Positions 7,080 through 19,467 of a stretch of DNA of 64,000 nucleotides are shown here, in pieces. The first letter of the stretch is position 1. Every line of letters starts with the position of its first letter. The position numbers and the translations under genes are program-made. The notes beneath the pieces were generated by a model. That model was given only the letters and a program-made list of their open reading frames with translations, had not been told where the DNA came from and did not search any database. The stretch is from Alkalihalobacillus sp. LMS6 (GTDB lineage Bacteria; Bacillota; Bacilli; Bacillales; Bacillaceae_D): NCBI RefSeq assembly GCF_024362765.1, contig NZ_CP093302.1, positions 3,533,564 to 3,597,563 on the forward strand, in the 5' to 3' direction.

Positions 7080-8804
7080 CTATCCTTTTATCTTTTGCGC
7101 ATTTGCATACGCACGCCAACTACCATAAGCTGTAAGATCCACAGCATGCTCGACTGCGCTTGCCTCGCAAAGGAATCCGACGACCGCTCTTTCGCTCTCT
7201 AATTGTATCGTTCCTAACCCTAATGGAGCTGGAATCATCGATAAGAACGACCCAACTTGATTTGTGGGCATTTCCCATACCTCCACTTCGATCGACTCGC
7301 CACTCTCCTCACGTACGAGTCCCGGCTTTGCTGGCTCAGTCGGAAGCTGGTACAAGCGATAGGTCGGTGCAGTGCGAGTTGTCTCTATTAATCTCGCTTG
7401 GTGTGCGTGCATCTGCCATTCTAATGGAAAGCCCTGCATATGCAGCCCACAGACAGCGATTTGCGTTAATTCATTGTTCGTTGTGAATGCCTCTGCAGCA
7501 CCAACGATTAAGTCTTCGCAATGATGAAGCGCGAAGAACGAAATGCCGAATGGAAAACCGTTTGTTGTTTTCCCTGCAGGAGCAGCTAGCGCACATAAAT
7601 CGAGCAAATTGCAATGGTTCGTGTATAGCCCCATCTGACTGTTTGTCTGAATAGGGTCTTCGCGGACTTGTTCTCGCGAATAGGTGCCTCCATTTGTCGG
7701 CATAACCAGGACCGACTCTTCATCTAGCATTCTTTCAACTTGACGCTTTATAGCCTGCAGACGATGCTGAGCACTAAATAAATTCGCTGCATCAAACTGA
7801 GGGGTTTTTGCTGTTTCGATTACTTGTTTTGTTACGGGAAACACCTCTTCCGGATGCTCGTCAATAAAATCACCAACCGCCGCCCACCGCTCGGCGACTA
7901 GAGGGCCTTCATATAAAAGCGCAGATGCTTCAAACAATTGTTTAGGGTTAAACGTTTCCACTTTCCCTAAATGGCGTAATTTCTGCACAGCATCGGCCCA
8001 GCTTTGCTTAAATCCATGCTTATCTACACCAAAGAACGTTAGACTTTCTTCTTCTGGAACCAAATATCGCGTAGGCGTCGATGATTTTAATGGTAAGTGG
8101 TGTTTAGAATAAGGGTCCTTCTCGTCGAACCCACGAACAACCGCATCTACTTGTTTCATCTCTTTAATCGTATGCGTAAAAACCGTTACGCAATCAATGC
8201 TTTCACAAGCTGGTACAACACCAGCCGTTGACCATGCGCCAAGACTTGATTTAAACCCATAGAGACCGTGCAAGCTTGCCGGTACACGTCCAGAACCTGC
8301 TGTATCGGTACCCAAAGCGAATGGAACGAGACCGAGGGCAACCGCCACAGCTGAACCGGAACTCGATCCTCCACTTATATAGTCTGGTTCATAGGCGTGT
8401 TTCGTTTCTCCATAAGGGCTGCGCGTGCCAACAAGTCCCGTCGCAAACTGATCTAAATTGGTTTTCCCTACTGGAATCGCTCCTGCGTTAACCAAACGTT
8501 GAATGGTTGTGGCTGTCTCATCTGGAAAATATGCATACGCTTCACAACCTGCTGTCGTACGAAGGGACAACACGTCCATATTGTCTTTAACCGCAAACGG
8601 AATGCCCCAAAGCGGTGCGTCCTTCGATATATAGGCTAACTGCTGAAGAAAAGGCTTGATCCTCTCTAACGTTGGTGGTGTAATCCAGACGTTGTAACCT
8701 GAGGTTTCTTCACTTTTCGCAATGAGCTCTGTTATGACATCTTCCGGTGTTGTCCTTCCTTCTCGATACGCGCATGTTAATTGTTCGATCGTCATTTTTT
8801 TCAT
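7080..8804 (-). CDS. atzF: Allophanate hydrolase
   Basis: The product has 574 residues. The amidase-signature domain has the Ser-cisSer-Lys triad visible as Lys73 in GIPFAVKDN, the GGSSSGSA segment (about 145-152) and nucleophile Ser171 in GTDTAGSGRVPAS. The last 130 residues form the extra C-terminal domain found in AtzF/DUR1-type allophanate hydrolases (GFPLEWQM, APTYRLYQL, ALPLGLG-like IPAPLGLGTI). The enzyme hydrolyses allophanate, finally yielding two ammonia and two CO2. Its ATG overlaps the end of the carboxylase gene by four bases, so expression is coupled. It is the last gene of the riboswitch-controlled operon. I saw no strong terminator after it. Confidence 0.93.
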   Translation of the reverse strand: MKKMTIEQLTCAYREGRTTPEDVITELIAKSEETSGYNVWITPPTLERIKPFLQQLAYISKDAPLWGIPFAVKDNMDVLSLRTTAGCEAYAYFPDETATTIQRLVNAGAIPVGKTNLDQFATGLVGTRSPYGETKHAYEPDYISGGSSSGSAVAVALGLVPFALGTDTAGSGRVPASLHGLYGFKSSLGAWSTAGVVPACESIDCVTVFTHTIKEMKQVDAVVRGFDEKDPYSKHHLPLKSSTPTRYLVPEEESLTFFGVDKHGFKQSWADAVQKLRHLGKVETFNPKQLFEASALLYEGPLVAERWAAVGDFIDEHPEEVFPVTKQVIETAKTPQFDAANLFSAQHRLQAIKRQVERMLDEESVLVMPTNGGTYSREQVREDPIQTNSQMGLYTNHCNLLDLCALAAPAGKTTNGFPFGISFFALHHCEDLIVGAAEAFTTNNELTQIAVCGLHMQGFPLEWQMHAHQARLIETTRTAPTYRLYQLPTEPAKPGLVREESGESIEVEVWEMPTNQVGSFLSMIPAPLGLGTIQLESERAVVGFLCEASAVEHAVDLTAYGSWRAYANAQKIKG

Positions 8805-11800
8805 GATGAAACGACCTCGCTTTCTGCTCGAATCGATACAATTCGCGTTCCTGCTTGAACCTCATCACCCGGCTTCACATAGACTTCGTGAACAACACCT
8901 GATTGTGTTGCTAGCTGAGGAAACTCCATTTTCATCGATTCTTCAATGACTAACGCCTCGCCTTCTTTCACAAATTGACCTGGTTTGACGAGGACTTTCC
9001 ATACACTACCTGGCATTGAGCTTTTCATTGGTTCCACTCCGTCAGGTAACAACGCTTCTTCGTCCACTTCTGCAGATGGCGCTTCTGTCACATACTCTGC
9101 GATGCCTTTTTCCTTCCAATCTTCTCGTTCTTGTTGAAAGGCAGCCTGTTGATGATCTTTATACGCTTTTCGTTCTTCTTCAATTCCTTCTAAAAACGCC
9201 AGATAATCCGCTAACTTGAACGTTGTTTCTTCAATTTCCACTTCATATTGACCGAGCTCCATTTTTTTCCGAATCGCTGTTAATTCTTTTTCTGTAACTG
9301 GATAATAGTTAATTTGGTCAAAGAAGCGAAGCAACCATGGCTTTCCTTCTTCAAAGCTCTTCGAAGGTTTCTTGTGGTTCCAAACTTGGAGCGTCCGTCC
9401 AAATAATTGATAACCTCCAGGTCCTTCCAAGCCGTAAATACACATATACGCGCCGCCAATACCGACTGCACTCTCTGGAGTCCACGTTCGAGCAGGATTG
9501 TATTTTGTTGTAACAAGACGATGTCTCGGATCTGTCGGTGTCGCAACTGGTGCGCCTAGGTAGACGTCACCTAGACCCATCACTAAATAATTGGCATCGA
9601 AAACGGTTTGATAAACATCTTCTCGCTCGTCTAACCCATTTATTCTACGGATGAACTCAATATTATCTGGACACCACGGGGCATCTTTTCGAACATTGTG
9701 TTCATAACGCTCCATTGCCAGTTGTGCAGAAGGGTCATCCCATGATAAGGGCAGACGGACAATTCGTGACGGCACCTCTACTTCTTCAAGAGGAGGTAAG
9801 TCAGCATGAATAGCGATAATTCTTTTTGTTACCTCGTGGACCGTTGTTTTACTAAGATCAATATGAACTTGGAGCGAGCGAATACCCGGTGTTAGATCGA
9901 ATACATGAAACTCATCTGCATCTTTTATCGCTTCCATTAACAGATGGGCTTGGAAACGATAGCGTAAGTTCAACTCCATTTCGCCAAATTCGATTAAGAG
10001 ATAGGCATCTCCAGCAGCTCGAATCGTCATGTGTAACGGAAGTGAGTGATCCTCTTCATATAAAATTGGGTACGCCCCTGACCATTCTTTGTTATTTTCT
10101 TGTAACGCCGGTAACCGCAATCCCTCTTTTATGAACGTTTCTTGTTTGTGATAAAACGATGTCGCTTCTTCAAATGTGACGAGTTGAAAACGGACCTTAT
10201 CACCAGGCTTTAGTTGGCCAATTTTCCATCGTTCCGCTGCTATCGTCGTCACTGGACAAACAAACCCTCCTAAACTCGGACCATCTGGACCTAGTAAAAT
10301 CGGTGTATCCCCTGTCAGATCTAGCGTACCAATCGCATAAGCGTTATCGTGGATATTAGATGGATGAAGTCCCGCTTCTCCTCCGTCTTCTCTCGCCCAC
10401 AAAGGACCTGGACCAATTAAACGGACACCGGTTCTAGAGCTATTAAAATGCACTTCAAACTCTGTCTCAAGTATCTGTTTGATGTACGCTTCATCCATAT
10501 AATCACTTGAACTATGTGGCCCTAAAATAGCTCCAATCTCCCACTCGTGCGTTAGTTCCGGCGTCTGCTCATAGATTTGTTTCTCCATCGCCGATTCTAC
10601 TTGCGCTATTCGCAGTACATCTCCTGTCCGCAACTCTCGTCCACCATGACCGCCGAAACCACCAAGGGAAAAAGTAGATTTACTTCCTAATAAAGAGGCC
10701 ACATTAAGGCCACCTTCGATAAGCAAATACGTACGCATCCCTAAATCCGCTTGCTGAAAGGATAAAATGCTTTGTGCCTGAGCCTCCATGACCTCATATG
10801 GTTTTACTGGAACGCCATCCAATTCGGCTTTCATATCAGCGCCTGTGACGACGAAAGCAACGCTCGTTCGAAAGCGATAAGACCCACCACTTAACGTCAT
10901 CTCAAGACCCGCTGCTTCCTCTTTGTTGCCAAGCAATTGATTGCCAATTCGAAAATTAAGTGGATCCATTGGACCACTTGGCGGAATTCCGACATCCCAA
11001 TGCCCTAATCGACTCGGAAAATCTTGGACAGATGTTTGCACACCTCCATCTAGTACTTCAAGTGCTCGTTCTTCCGCTTGAAAAGAATCAAGAAACGTGG
11101 TGTACACATGCTCTTTTTCAAACTTCTCATCCCGCAGAATGTTTTCGAGGTAGTTTACATTCGAAGTCAGCCCGTAAAAACGCGTCTCCTCTAACGCCTC
11201 AAGTAATTTCAACCGCGCCTCCTCACGCGTCTCTCCTTTTGCAATCACTTTCCCAAGCATTGGATCATAATACGACGAAATGGTCGTACCTTTCTCCACC
11301 CAAGTCTCGTTTCTCGTTTTTGAACTGAGCCGAACATCATCGAGGGTTCCTGTACTCGGTCTAAAATCAAGCAGCGCATCCTCAGCATAGATACGAGCTT
11401 GGATGCTATGTCCTTTAACCTCAAGTGTTGGCGGCACTTGCCACTCACCGATCGATTCCAGCACCATCCATTCAACAAGATCGATTCCGTAAACTTCTTC
11501 TGTCACACCATGCTCCACTTGAAGTCGAGTATTCATTTCTAAAAAGTAAAAGGATTCCGTCTTTTCATCGTAGAGAAATTCTACTGTCCCTGCACTTTGG
11601 TAGCCAACCGTCTTCGCTAAAGCAACTGCCGCTTGATGCATTTTTTCTCGTATCGTGTGACTAAGGTTTGGCGCCGGTGCTTCTTCAATCACTTTCTGGT
11701 TACGTCTTTGAATCGAACAATCTCGCTCTCCAACTGCAACCACATCTCCAGACTGACTTCCAAAAATTTGGACTTCAACATGGCGTGCAGTTTCAATGTA

Positions 11801-12400
11801 TTTTTCCAAAAAGACGTCTGCTCGATTAAAATGTTGAGAGGATAAATGCGATACTCGTTCAAAATTTGTTCGTATATCTTCTTGGTTCTGGCAAATGCGC
11901 ATGCCAATCCCACCACCGCCTGCAGAACTTTTCAACATGACTGGATAACCGATGTCCTCCGCTAAATCGATTGCTTCATGAACAGACGTTAAGACTTCAG
12001 TGCCTGGTAGTAAAGGAACATCTGCTTCTACCGCGAGCTTCCTTGCCTCATGTTTTAAACCAAATTGTCTAAGCTGACTAGGCGTCGGTCCGATAAAGAT
12101 CAGTCCTTCTGCTTTACATGTTTCCGCAAATCGATCATTCTCACTTAAAAATCCATAACCCGGGTGAATCGCATCGCAATGAGTTTCTTTTGCTACTTGA
12201 ATGATTTTCTCCGTATTTGTGTAGCTATCTTGAACCGGACCATCTCCTATACAAATCGCGTTGTCTGCTTGTTGAACATGAAGACTTGTCTCATCTGCTT
12301 CTGTATAGACGGCAACCGATTCAATGCCCATTTTTTTCAGCGTTCGACTAATGCGCGTTGCAATGGTTCCTCGGTTTGCAATTAACACACGTTGTACCAT
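8801..12400 (-). CDS. Biotin-dependent urea/guanidine carboxylase
   Basis: The product has 1199 residues. The biotin carboxylase part (1-450) has ATP-grasp features: KSSAGGGGIGMR, EKYIETARHVEVQ, ERDCSIQRRNQKVIEEAP and EMNTRLQVEHGVTE. The carboxyltransferase half follows as two KipA/KipI-like regions, including GGEAGLHPSNIHDNAY, LLGPDGPSLGGFVCP and VGIGGAYMCIYGLEGPGGYQL. A biotinyl domain ends the protein, with the biotinylated Lys in EESMKMEF at about residue 1157. These enzymes are annotated as urea carboxylase. Under a guanidine-I riboswitch and beside two DUF1989 genes, the physiological substrate is more likely guanidine, giving carboxyguanidine. The urea/guanidine choice depends on a few carboxyltransferase residues that I cannot place without an alignment. 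Confidence 0.92.
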   Translation of the reverse strand: MVQRVLIANRGTIATRISRTLKKMGIESVAVYTEADETSLHVQQADNAICIGDGPVQDSYTNTEKIIQVAKETHCDAIHPGYGFLSENDRFAETCKAEGLIFIGPTPSQLRQFGLKHEARKLAVEADVPLLPGTEVLTSVHEAIDLAEDIGYPVMLKSSAGGGGIGMRICQNQEDIRTNFERVSHLSSQHFNRADVFLEKYIETARHVEVQIFGSQSGDVVAVGERDCSIQRRNQKVIEEAPAPNLSHTIREKMHQAAVALAKTVGYQSAGTVEFLYDEKTESFYFLEMNTRLQVEHGVTEEVYGIDLVEWMVLESIGEWQVPPTLEVKGHSIQARIYAEDALLDFRPSTGTLDDVRLSSKTRNETWVEKGTTISSYYDPMLGKVIAKGETREEARLKLLEALEETRFYGLTSNVNYLENILRDEKFEKEHVYTTFLDSFQAEERALEVLDGGVQTSVQDFPSRLGHWDVGIPPSGPMDPLNFRIGNQLLGNKEEAAGLEMTLSGGSYRFRTSVAFVVTGADMKAELDGVPVKPYEVMEAQAQSILSFQQADLGMRTYLLIEGGLNVASLLGSKSTFSLGGFGGHGGRELRTGDVLRIAQVESAMEKQIYEQTPELTHEWEIGAILGPHSSSDYMDEAYIKQILETEFEVHFNSSRTGVRLIGPGPLWAREDGGEAGLHPSNIHDNAYAIGTLDLTGDTPILLGPDGPSLGGFVCPVTTIAAERWKIGQLKPGDKVRFQLVTFEEATSFYHKQETFIKEGLRLPALQENNKEWSGAYPILYEEDHSLPLHMTIRAAGDAYLLIEFGEMELNLRYRFQAHLLMEAIKDADEFHVFDLTPGIRSLQVHIDLSKTTVHEVTKRIIAIHADLPPLEEVEVPSRIVRLPLSWDDPSAQLAMERYEHNVRKDAPWCPDNIEFIRRINGLDEREDVYQTVFDANYLVMGLGDVYLGAPVATPTDPRHRLVTTKYNPARTWTPESAVGIGGAYMCIYGLEGPGGYQLFGRTLQVWNHKKPSKSFEEGKPWLLRFFDQINYYPVTEKELTAIRKKMELGQYEVEIEETTFKLADYLAFLEGIEEERKAYKDHQQAAFQQEREDWKEKGIAEYVTEAPSAEVDEEALLPDGVEPMKSSMPGSVWKVLVKPGQFVKEGEALVIEESMKMEFPQLATQSGVVHEVYVKPGDEVQAGTRIVSIRAESEVVSS

Positions 12401-12421
12401 ATTGCTCCACTCCTCTGTTCT

Positions 12422-13075
12422 CTATTTTTTATTCCAGATGTACAGTCTAATTGGTGTCGGGTTAAAACCTGAGCACGGATTATTCAGCTGTGGACAATTT
12501 GAGATCAGAACGGTTGTATCTGCATGTGCAACCATTTCTACGTACGCCCCTTTATGGGACAGTCCATCAGCAAAGGACAATCCACCTTCTGATGTAATTG
12601 GTACATTCATAAAAAAGTTAACGTTTGGTGCTAAATCACGCTTCGTAAATCCTTTGTCGTATTTAGCAAGCTCAAGCATAAATGTATCTCGGCAATTATG
12701 CATATACGCCCGATCATGCGCATAACGGACGGTGTTGCTTTGTGAAGAACACGCGCCTCCTAATGTATCGTGACGCCCGACTGTATCTGCCACGATTTCT
12801 ACTAAGGGCTTGCCTGATTCAGCGCGAAGCACGCTACCTGTTGTTAAGTAGACATTTTGCTGAGCGGTCACCGTCCTGACGGCACTATAATGATCACTCG
12901 GTTCGTGCGTATCGTAAAACAACGTATCCGCCGCCTGATTCCCCGTTTCATCGACGATTCGAAACACTTGTCCTTCTTTTAATTCATACATCCAGCCTTC
13001 TCCTGCAGGCACGACGTTTTCATAGACTGCATCGGCAGGATTCATAGAGCTTTTTGTTAGTGACGTTGTGAACAT
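12422..13075 (-). CDS. DUF1989 urea amidolyase-associated protein 2 (carboxyguanidine deiminase subunit)
   Basis: The product has 217 residues and is a DUF1989 protein. Conserved blocks are visible: RIVDETGNQAADTLFYD, DTLGGACSSQSNTVRY, NVNFFMNVP and LISNCPQLNNPC, with Cys, His and Asp residues suited to metal or substrate binding. The two DUF1989 proteins that accompany these carboxylases have been shown in other bacteria to form carboxyguanidine deiminase, which converts carboxyguanidine to allophanate and ammonia. This is the second gene of the operon, 12 bases after the first DUF1989 gene and 21 bases before the carboxylase. It has an AAGGAGGCG ribosome binding site. Confidence 0.85.
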   Translation of the reverse strand: MFTTSLTKSSMNPADAVYENVVPAGEGWMYELKEGQVFRIVDETGNQAADTLFYDTHEPSDHYSAVRTVTAQQNVYLTTGSVLRAESGKPLVEIVADTVGRHDTLGGACSSQSNTVRYAHDRAYMHNCRDTFMLELAKYDKGFTKRDLAPNVNFFMNVPITSEGGLSFADGLSHKGAYVEMVAHADTTVLISNCPQLNNPCSGFNPTPIRLYIWNKK

Positions 13076-13087
13076 TGAAGCGCCTCC

Positions 13088-13828
13088 TTATTGATTTACA
13101 AATACATCTTGATTTGACTTTCCTGCCAGCTGTTCGTCTTGCCACGTATTTTCAAACGCACGACGATTTTCCTCGCAATGATTCACGCATAAATCGTCGT
13201 CTCCAATCTCCACTGCATCGGTAATGTGCCATTCGATTTCTGCAGTTGGGTAATGACGACTTTGGCTTAATGGATGTGGCGTGTTTGAGAAAAAGAACAC
13301 ACTGTCCACTTCTGTTCGTAACACGATATAATCACCACTTTGACCATGATCCTCCTCAAACGTGATGGCACCACTTTCATCGTAAGATAGCTTTGAAAAC
13401 AAATTGACGACTGGTCCTAAGTCTTTTTTTTCGTACCCTTGACGAACAAGCTCCATTAAAAAATTTTCTTCTCCGTTTCGTTTGCACTCGTTTAACTCTG
13501 TCTGAAAACTCGTCACCCCGTACTGTTCATTCGTTGAATCTCTAGTTGTATAGCTACTAATCGGGTCGTGCCAGCCAAGTGAGTCTTCAATGATGCTCAC
13601 CATGGCTCGCCCATTATCGCTCATAAGAAGATGACCTTTCGTCAACATCGACGTGTGCTGTGCTTTTAACGTGTCTGGCATGTTGTACCGTTCATCCTTA
13701 CGATCTGCACAAAACACCATCATGCCAAGATTGGCGTTTGTGCCATTTATTTTTATGGTGATCTTCTTTCCTTTTCGAATAATCCCGGACCACTTTTCTC
13801 CTGGGCGTAGCGACTTAAACCAACTCAT
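13088..13828 (-). CDS. DUF1989 urea amidolyase-associated protein 1 (carboxyguanidine deiminase subunit)
   Basis: The start is the ATG at 13828-13826, just downstream of AAAGGAGGAAAAC; longer readings would run through the riboswitch terminator and are rejected. The product has 246 residues. It has the DUF1989 blocks NANLGMMVFCADRKDERYN, NGRAMVSIIEDSLGWHDP, GPVVNLFSKL and FFFSNTPHPLSQS. It is paralogous to the next gene and is the predicted partner subunit of carboxyguanidine deiminase. As first gene of the operon it lies 23 bases after the riboswitch terminator, so its transcription should be under direct guanidine control. The C-terminal 25 residues are polar and probably flexible. Confidence 0.85.
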   Translation of the reverse strand: MSWFKSLRPGEKWSGIIRKGKKITIKINGTNANLGMMVFCADRKDERYNMPDTLKAQHTSMLTKGHLLMSDNGRAMVSIIEDSLGWHDPISSYTTRDSTNEQYGVTSFQTELNECKRNGEENFLMELVRQGYEKKDLGPVVNLFSKLSYDESGAITFEEDHGQSGDYIVLRTEVDSVFFFSNTPHPLSQSRHYPTAEIEWHITDAVEIGDDDLCVNHCEENRRAFENTWQDEQLAGKSNQDVFVNQ

Positions 13829-13851
13829 TTGTTTTCCTCCTTTTTCATAAT

Positions 13852-13888
13852 AAAAGCCCGAGAGACGATTAGGTCTCCCAGGCTTTTT
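13852..13888 (-). terminator. Riboswitch expression-platform terminator
   Basis: On the minus strand, AAAAGCCTGGGAGAC (13887-13873) pairs with GTCTCTCGGGCTTTT (13866-13852), with two G-T wobbles and a six-base loop, followed by ATT. Its left arm is shared with the conserved GCC-GGGAGA end of the aptamer. Folding of the terminator and the ligand-bound aptamer are therefore mutually exclusive. Confidence 0.82.
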
Positions 13889-13970
13889 TCCTTCCGTGTA
13901 TGCAAGTCCATGACCCACACGCTCTCTCTCGGACCAGCCATGCATGTTCTGCAGCGGAACCCTAGAAAGC
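13852..13970 (-). promoter_or_regulatory. Guanidine-I (ykkC) riboswitch
   Basis: Read on the minus strand from about 13970, the leader has the class signatures in order: CTAGGGTTCCG (13965-13955), GGCTGGTCCGAGAGAG (about 13940-13925), ACACGG, then AAAAGCCTGGGAGA. This is the guanidine-I aptamer consensus. The 3' end of the aptamer overlaps the left arm of a terminator hairpin, so guanidine binding should prevent termination and switch on the two DUF1989 genes, the carboxylase and atzF. The match covers all the long conserved single-stranded blocks, so I consider the family assignment secure. The ON-switch mechanism is known for this class and inferred here. Confidence 0.93.
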
Positions 13971-14186
13971 TTTTTTCGTCCTATCTAGAACCTTTATCTA
14001 CTTGTTGTTCCTATAAGTCTTTCATGAATTTTATTGTCTTGCTATAACCTTGTAACATCTTCTACCAAACTATTTTAAATAGACAGAAAGTTCGTTAAAT
14101 CATCTAACAAACGACTTGAAAATTAAAGAATAGCTTTTAGGATTAGAGACTATCGAATGCTTTTGTTTAGAGTTAGGGAGGATCAT

Positions 14187-15533
14187 ATGGCAAAAACATC
14201 ACTAAAACGAACATTGTCTTTATGGCAAGTAACGGCATTAGGGCTCGCTTGGAATACACCAATGATCTATTTCTCAACCTTTGGCGTTTCCTACGAAAGC
14301 GCAAGCGGACAACTTCTTATCACGTACGTGCTCTCCTTTCTAGCTATTCTTTTAACAGGTGCTAGTTACGCTAAACTTGCTAAAAAACTTCCTTTATCCG
14401 GATCTGCGTATACGTATGCAAAAGTGACCATTCATCCAAACGCAGGCTTCCTTGTTGGCTGGGTCGTTCTATTAAACTATTTATTTGCCCCGATCATTGC
14501 ATGCATCACGTTTGGCGTTTTTTTAAGTGCTCAATTCCCTTCTATTCCGCCCTTTGTATGGATCACTAGTTTACTTATCTTACTCACTGTAATTGCCATT
14601 CGAGGCGTCGGCGCATCCGCTAACATTAGTGCTCTCTTCGTCGCCATTCAACTTTTATTTATAGGCGGATTTGGCGCTTTACTCCTTTTTAATTTGATGC
14701 AAAATGGCTCGACCTTACCATTTACACAAACATTCGCTGAGCCCATTCTTTCTTTAGACAACCCTGTACATGCATTATTCATGGGCACATCTGTTGTCGT
14801 CTTTTCATTTTTAGGCTTTGATACGATTACAACCCTTTCTGAGGAAACGAAAAATCCAGAGAAAACAATTCCTAGAGCCATATACATGATTCTTTTCATT
14901 GTCGGTGGATTTCACTTAAGTTCCTCTTTCTTTATCCAATCTTCTTTTCCATCCCTAACTTTCTTAAACCTCGATGCCGCAGCCTTAGAGATGATGGCAA
15001 CTGTTGGAGGACCGATTTTACAAGGGATTTTCATTCTTGTGTTAACAATGGCGATATTTACCCAAGGGCTTGCATCTATAACCGCAGTCTCCCGCCTGCT
15101 ATTTGCGATGGGACGAGACAACCTTTTACCAGGACGCATGTTCAGCTATATTCATCCAACGTACAATACACCGGTTTTCAATATTTTGCTCTCTAGTACA
15201 CTTTCATTAACGGCAATCTTTTTATCTGTCGATACAGCTATGCGCTTTGTAAACTTTGGTGCCTTGACCTCCTTTTTCTTCGTCAATCTTTGCGTCATAA
15301 GTCTTGCTTATAAACAAAAAGAAAACGTGTCTTATGTTAAAAGTTATTTTGTGCCAGCGATAGCAGCTCTCATTATGATGAGCCTTGTCTCATTTTTAGA
15401 CTCGGTGACCTTAACGGTCGGACTCATTTGGATGACAATCGGCTGTTTGTACCTCCTTTATTTAACAAAAGCCTTCCGCCACCCACTAGCTAGATGGCAA
15501 CCAAGCAAACATTCCGAACGTACAACCGTATAA
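14187..15533 (+). CDS. APC-family amino acid/amine permease
   Basis: The start is the ATG at 14187, after GGGAGGATCAT. The product has 448 residues and about 12 membrane helices. APC features include TALGLAWNTPMIYFSTFG near helix 1, LPLSGSAYTYAK, FSFLGFDTITTLSEETKNPEKTIPRAI and SRLLFAMGRDNLLP. It should be a secondary transporter for an amino acid or amine. It diverges from the guanidine operon with 217 bases between the aptamer start and its ATG, has no riboswitch of its own, and is followed by a terminator. No other transporter accompanies the guanidine genes here, so import of guanidine or a guanidino compound is a reasonable but unproven guess. Confidence 0.85.
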   Translation: MAKTSLKRTLSLWQVTALGLAWNTPMIYFSTFGVSYESASGQLLITYVLSFLAILLTGASYAKLAKKLPLSGSAYTYAKVTIHPNAGFLVGWVVLLNYLFAPIIACITFGVFLSAQFPSIPPFVWITSLLILLTVIAIRGVGASANISALFVAIQLLFIGGFGALLLFNLMQNGSTLPFTQTFAEPILSLDNPVHALFMGTSVVVFSFLGFDTITTLSEETKNPEKTIPRAIYMILFIVGGFHLSSSFFIQSSFPSLTFLNLDAAALEMMATVGGPILQGIFILVLTMAIFTQGLASITAVSRLLFAMGRDNLLPGRMFSYIHPTYNTPVFNILLSSTLSLTAIFLSVDTAMRFVNFGALTSFFFVNLCVISLAYKQKENVSYVKSYFVPAIAALIMMSLVSFLDSVTLTVGLIWMTIGCLYLLYLTKAFRHPLARWQPSKHSERTTV

Positions 15534-15564
15534 AAAAACTAGTGCTGAGAGCACTAGTTTTTTC
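15532..15564. terminator. Bidirectional terminator between APC permease and collagen-like gene
   Basis: AAAACTAGTGCT (15535-15546) and AGCACTAGTTTT (15550-15561) form a perfect stem with a three-base loop. An A run on the left and a T run on the right make it active in both directions, and it lies between the two convergent stop codons. Confidence 0.92.
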
Positions 15565-15567
15565 GCT

Positions 15568-19191
<3,624 letters not shown>

Positions 19192-19223
19192 GATACACAA
19201 CCCCTACATTAATCTTCTATAAT

Positions 19224-19252
19224 AACTGTATGCATAGGGGAATGTCTGTGTT
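19224..19252 (-). promoter_or_regulatory. Sigma-K-like promoter upstream of the collagen-like gene
   Basis: On the minus strand CATACAGTT (19232-19224) resembles the sigma-K -10 element CATANNNTA, and an ACA at the expected distance upstream (about 16 bases, near 19249-19251) fits the AC-type -35. It lies about 33 bases before the start codon. The match is short, so this is suggestive only, but it agrees with late mother-cell expression expected for an exosporium protein. Confidence 0.4.
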
Positions 19253-19267
19253 ATTAATCCCTTTCTA

Positions 19268-19298
19268 ACAAAAAAACAGCGCCACTAAGCACTGTTTG
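19268..19298 (-). terminator. Intrinsic terminator for the RsbR paralogue
   Basis: On the minus strand AAACAGTGC (19297-19289) pairs with GCGCTGTTT (19282-19274), followed by seven T in all. It lies 170 bases downstream of the RsbR-like gene and insulates the collagen-like gene. Confidence 0.75.
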
Positions 19299-19467
19299 CA
19301 TCAAAATGATAGTTGCTTTTTATTCGAGCATTCAAGTTCACGATCCTCGTTCAATGCTACTATGAACTACTACATTCATACTACGAGATTCATCCACATC
19401 AAAAAAAGGGCAAAAAACGAAGATATCAGCGTATTCTTCATCTTTTTACCCTATCTTTTTCACAAAC

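Noticed and set aside
13829-13945. Extension of the first DUF1989 gene upstream to 13945
   Set aside because: The extension would translate the riboswitch aptamer and terminator; AAAGGAGG right before the ATG at 13828 decides the start.
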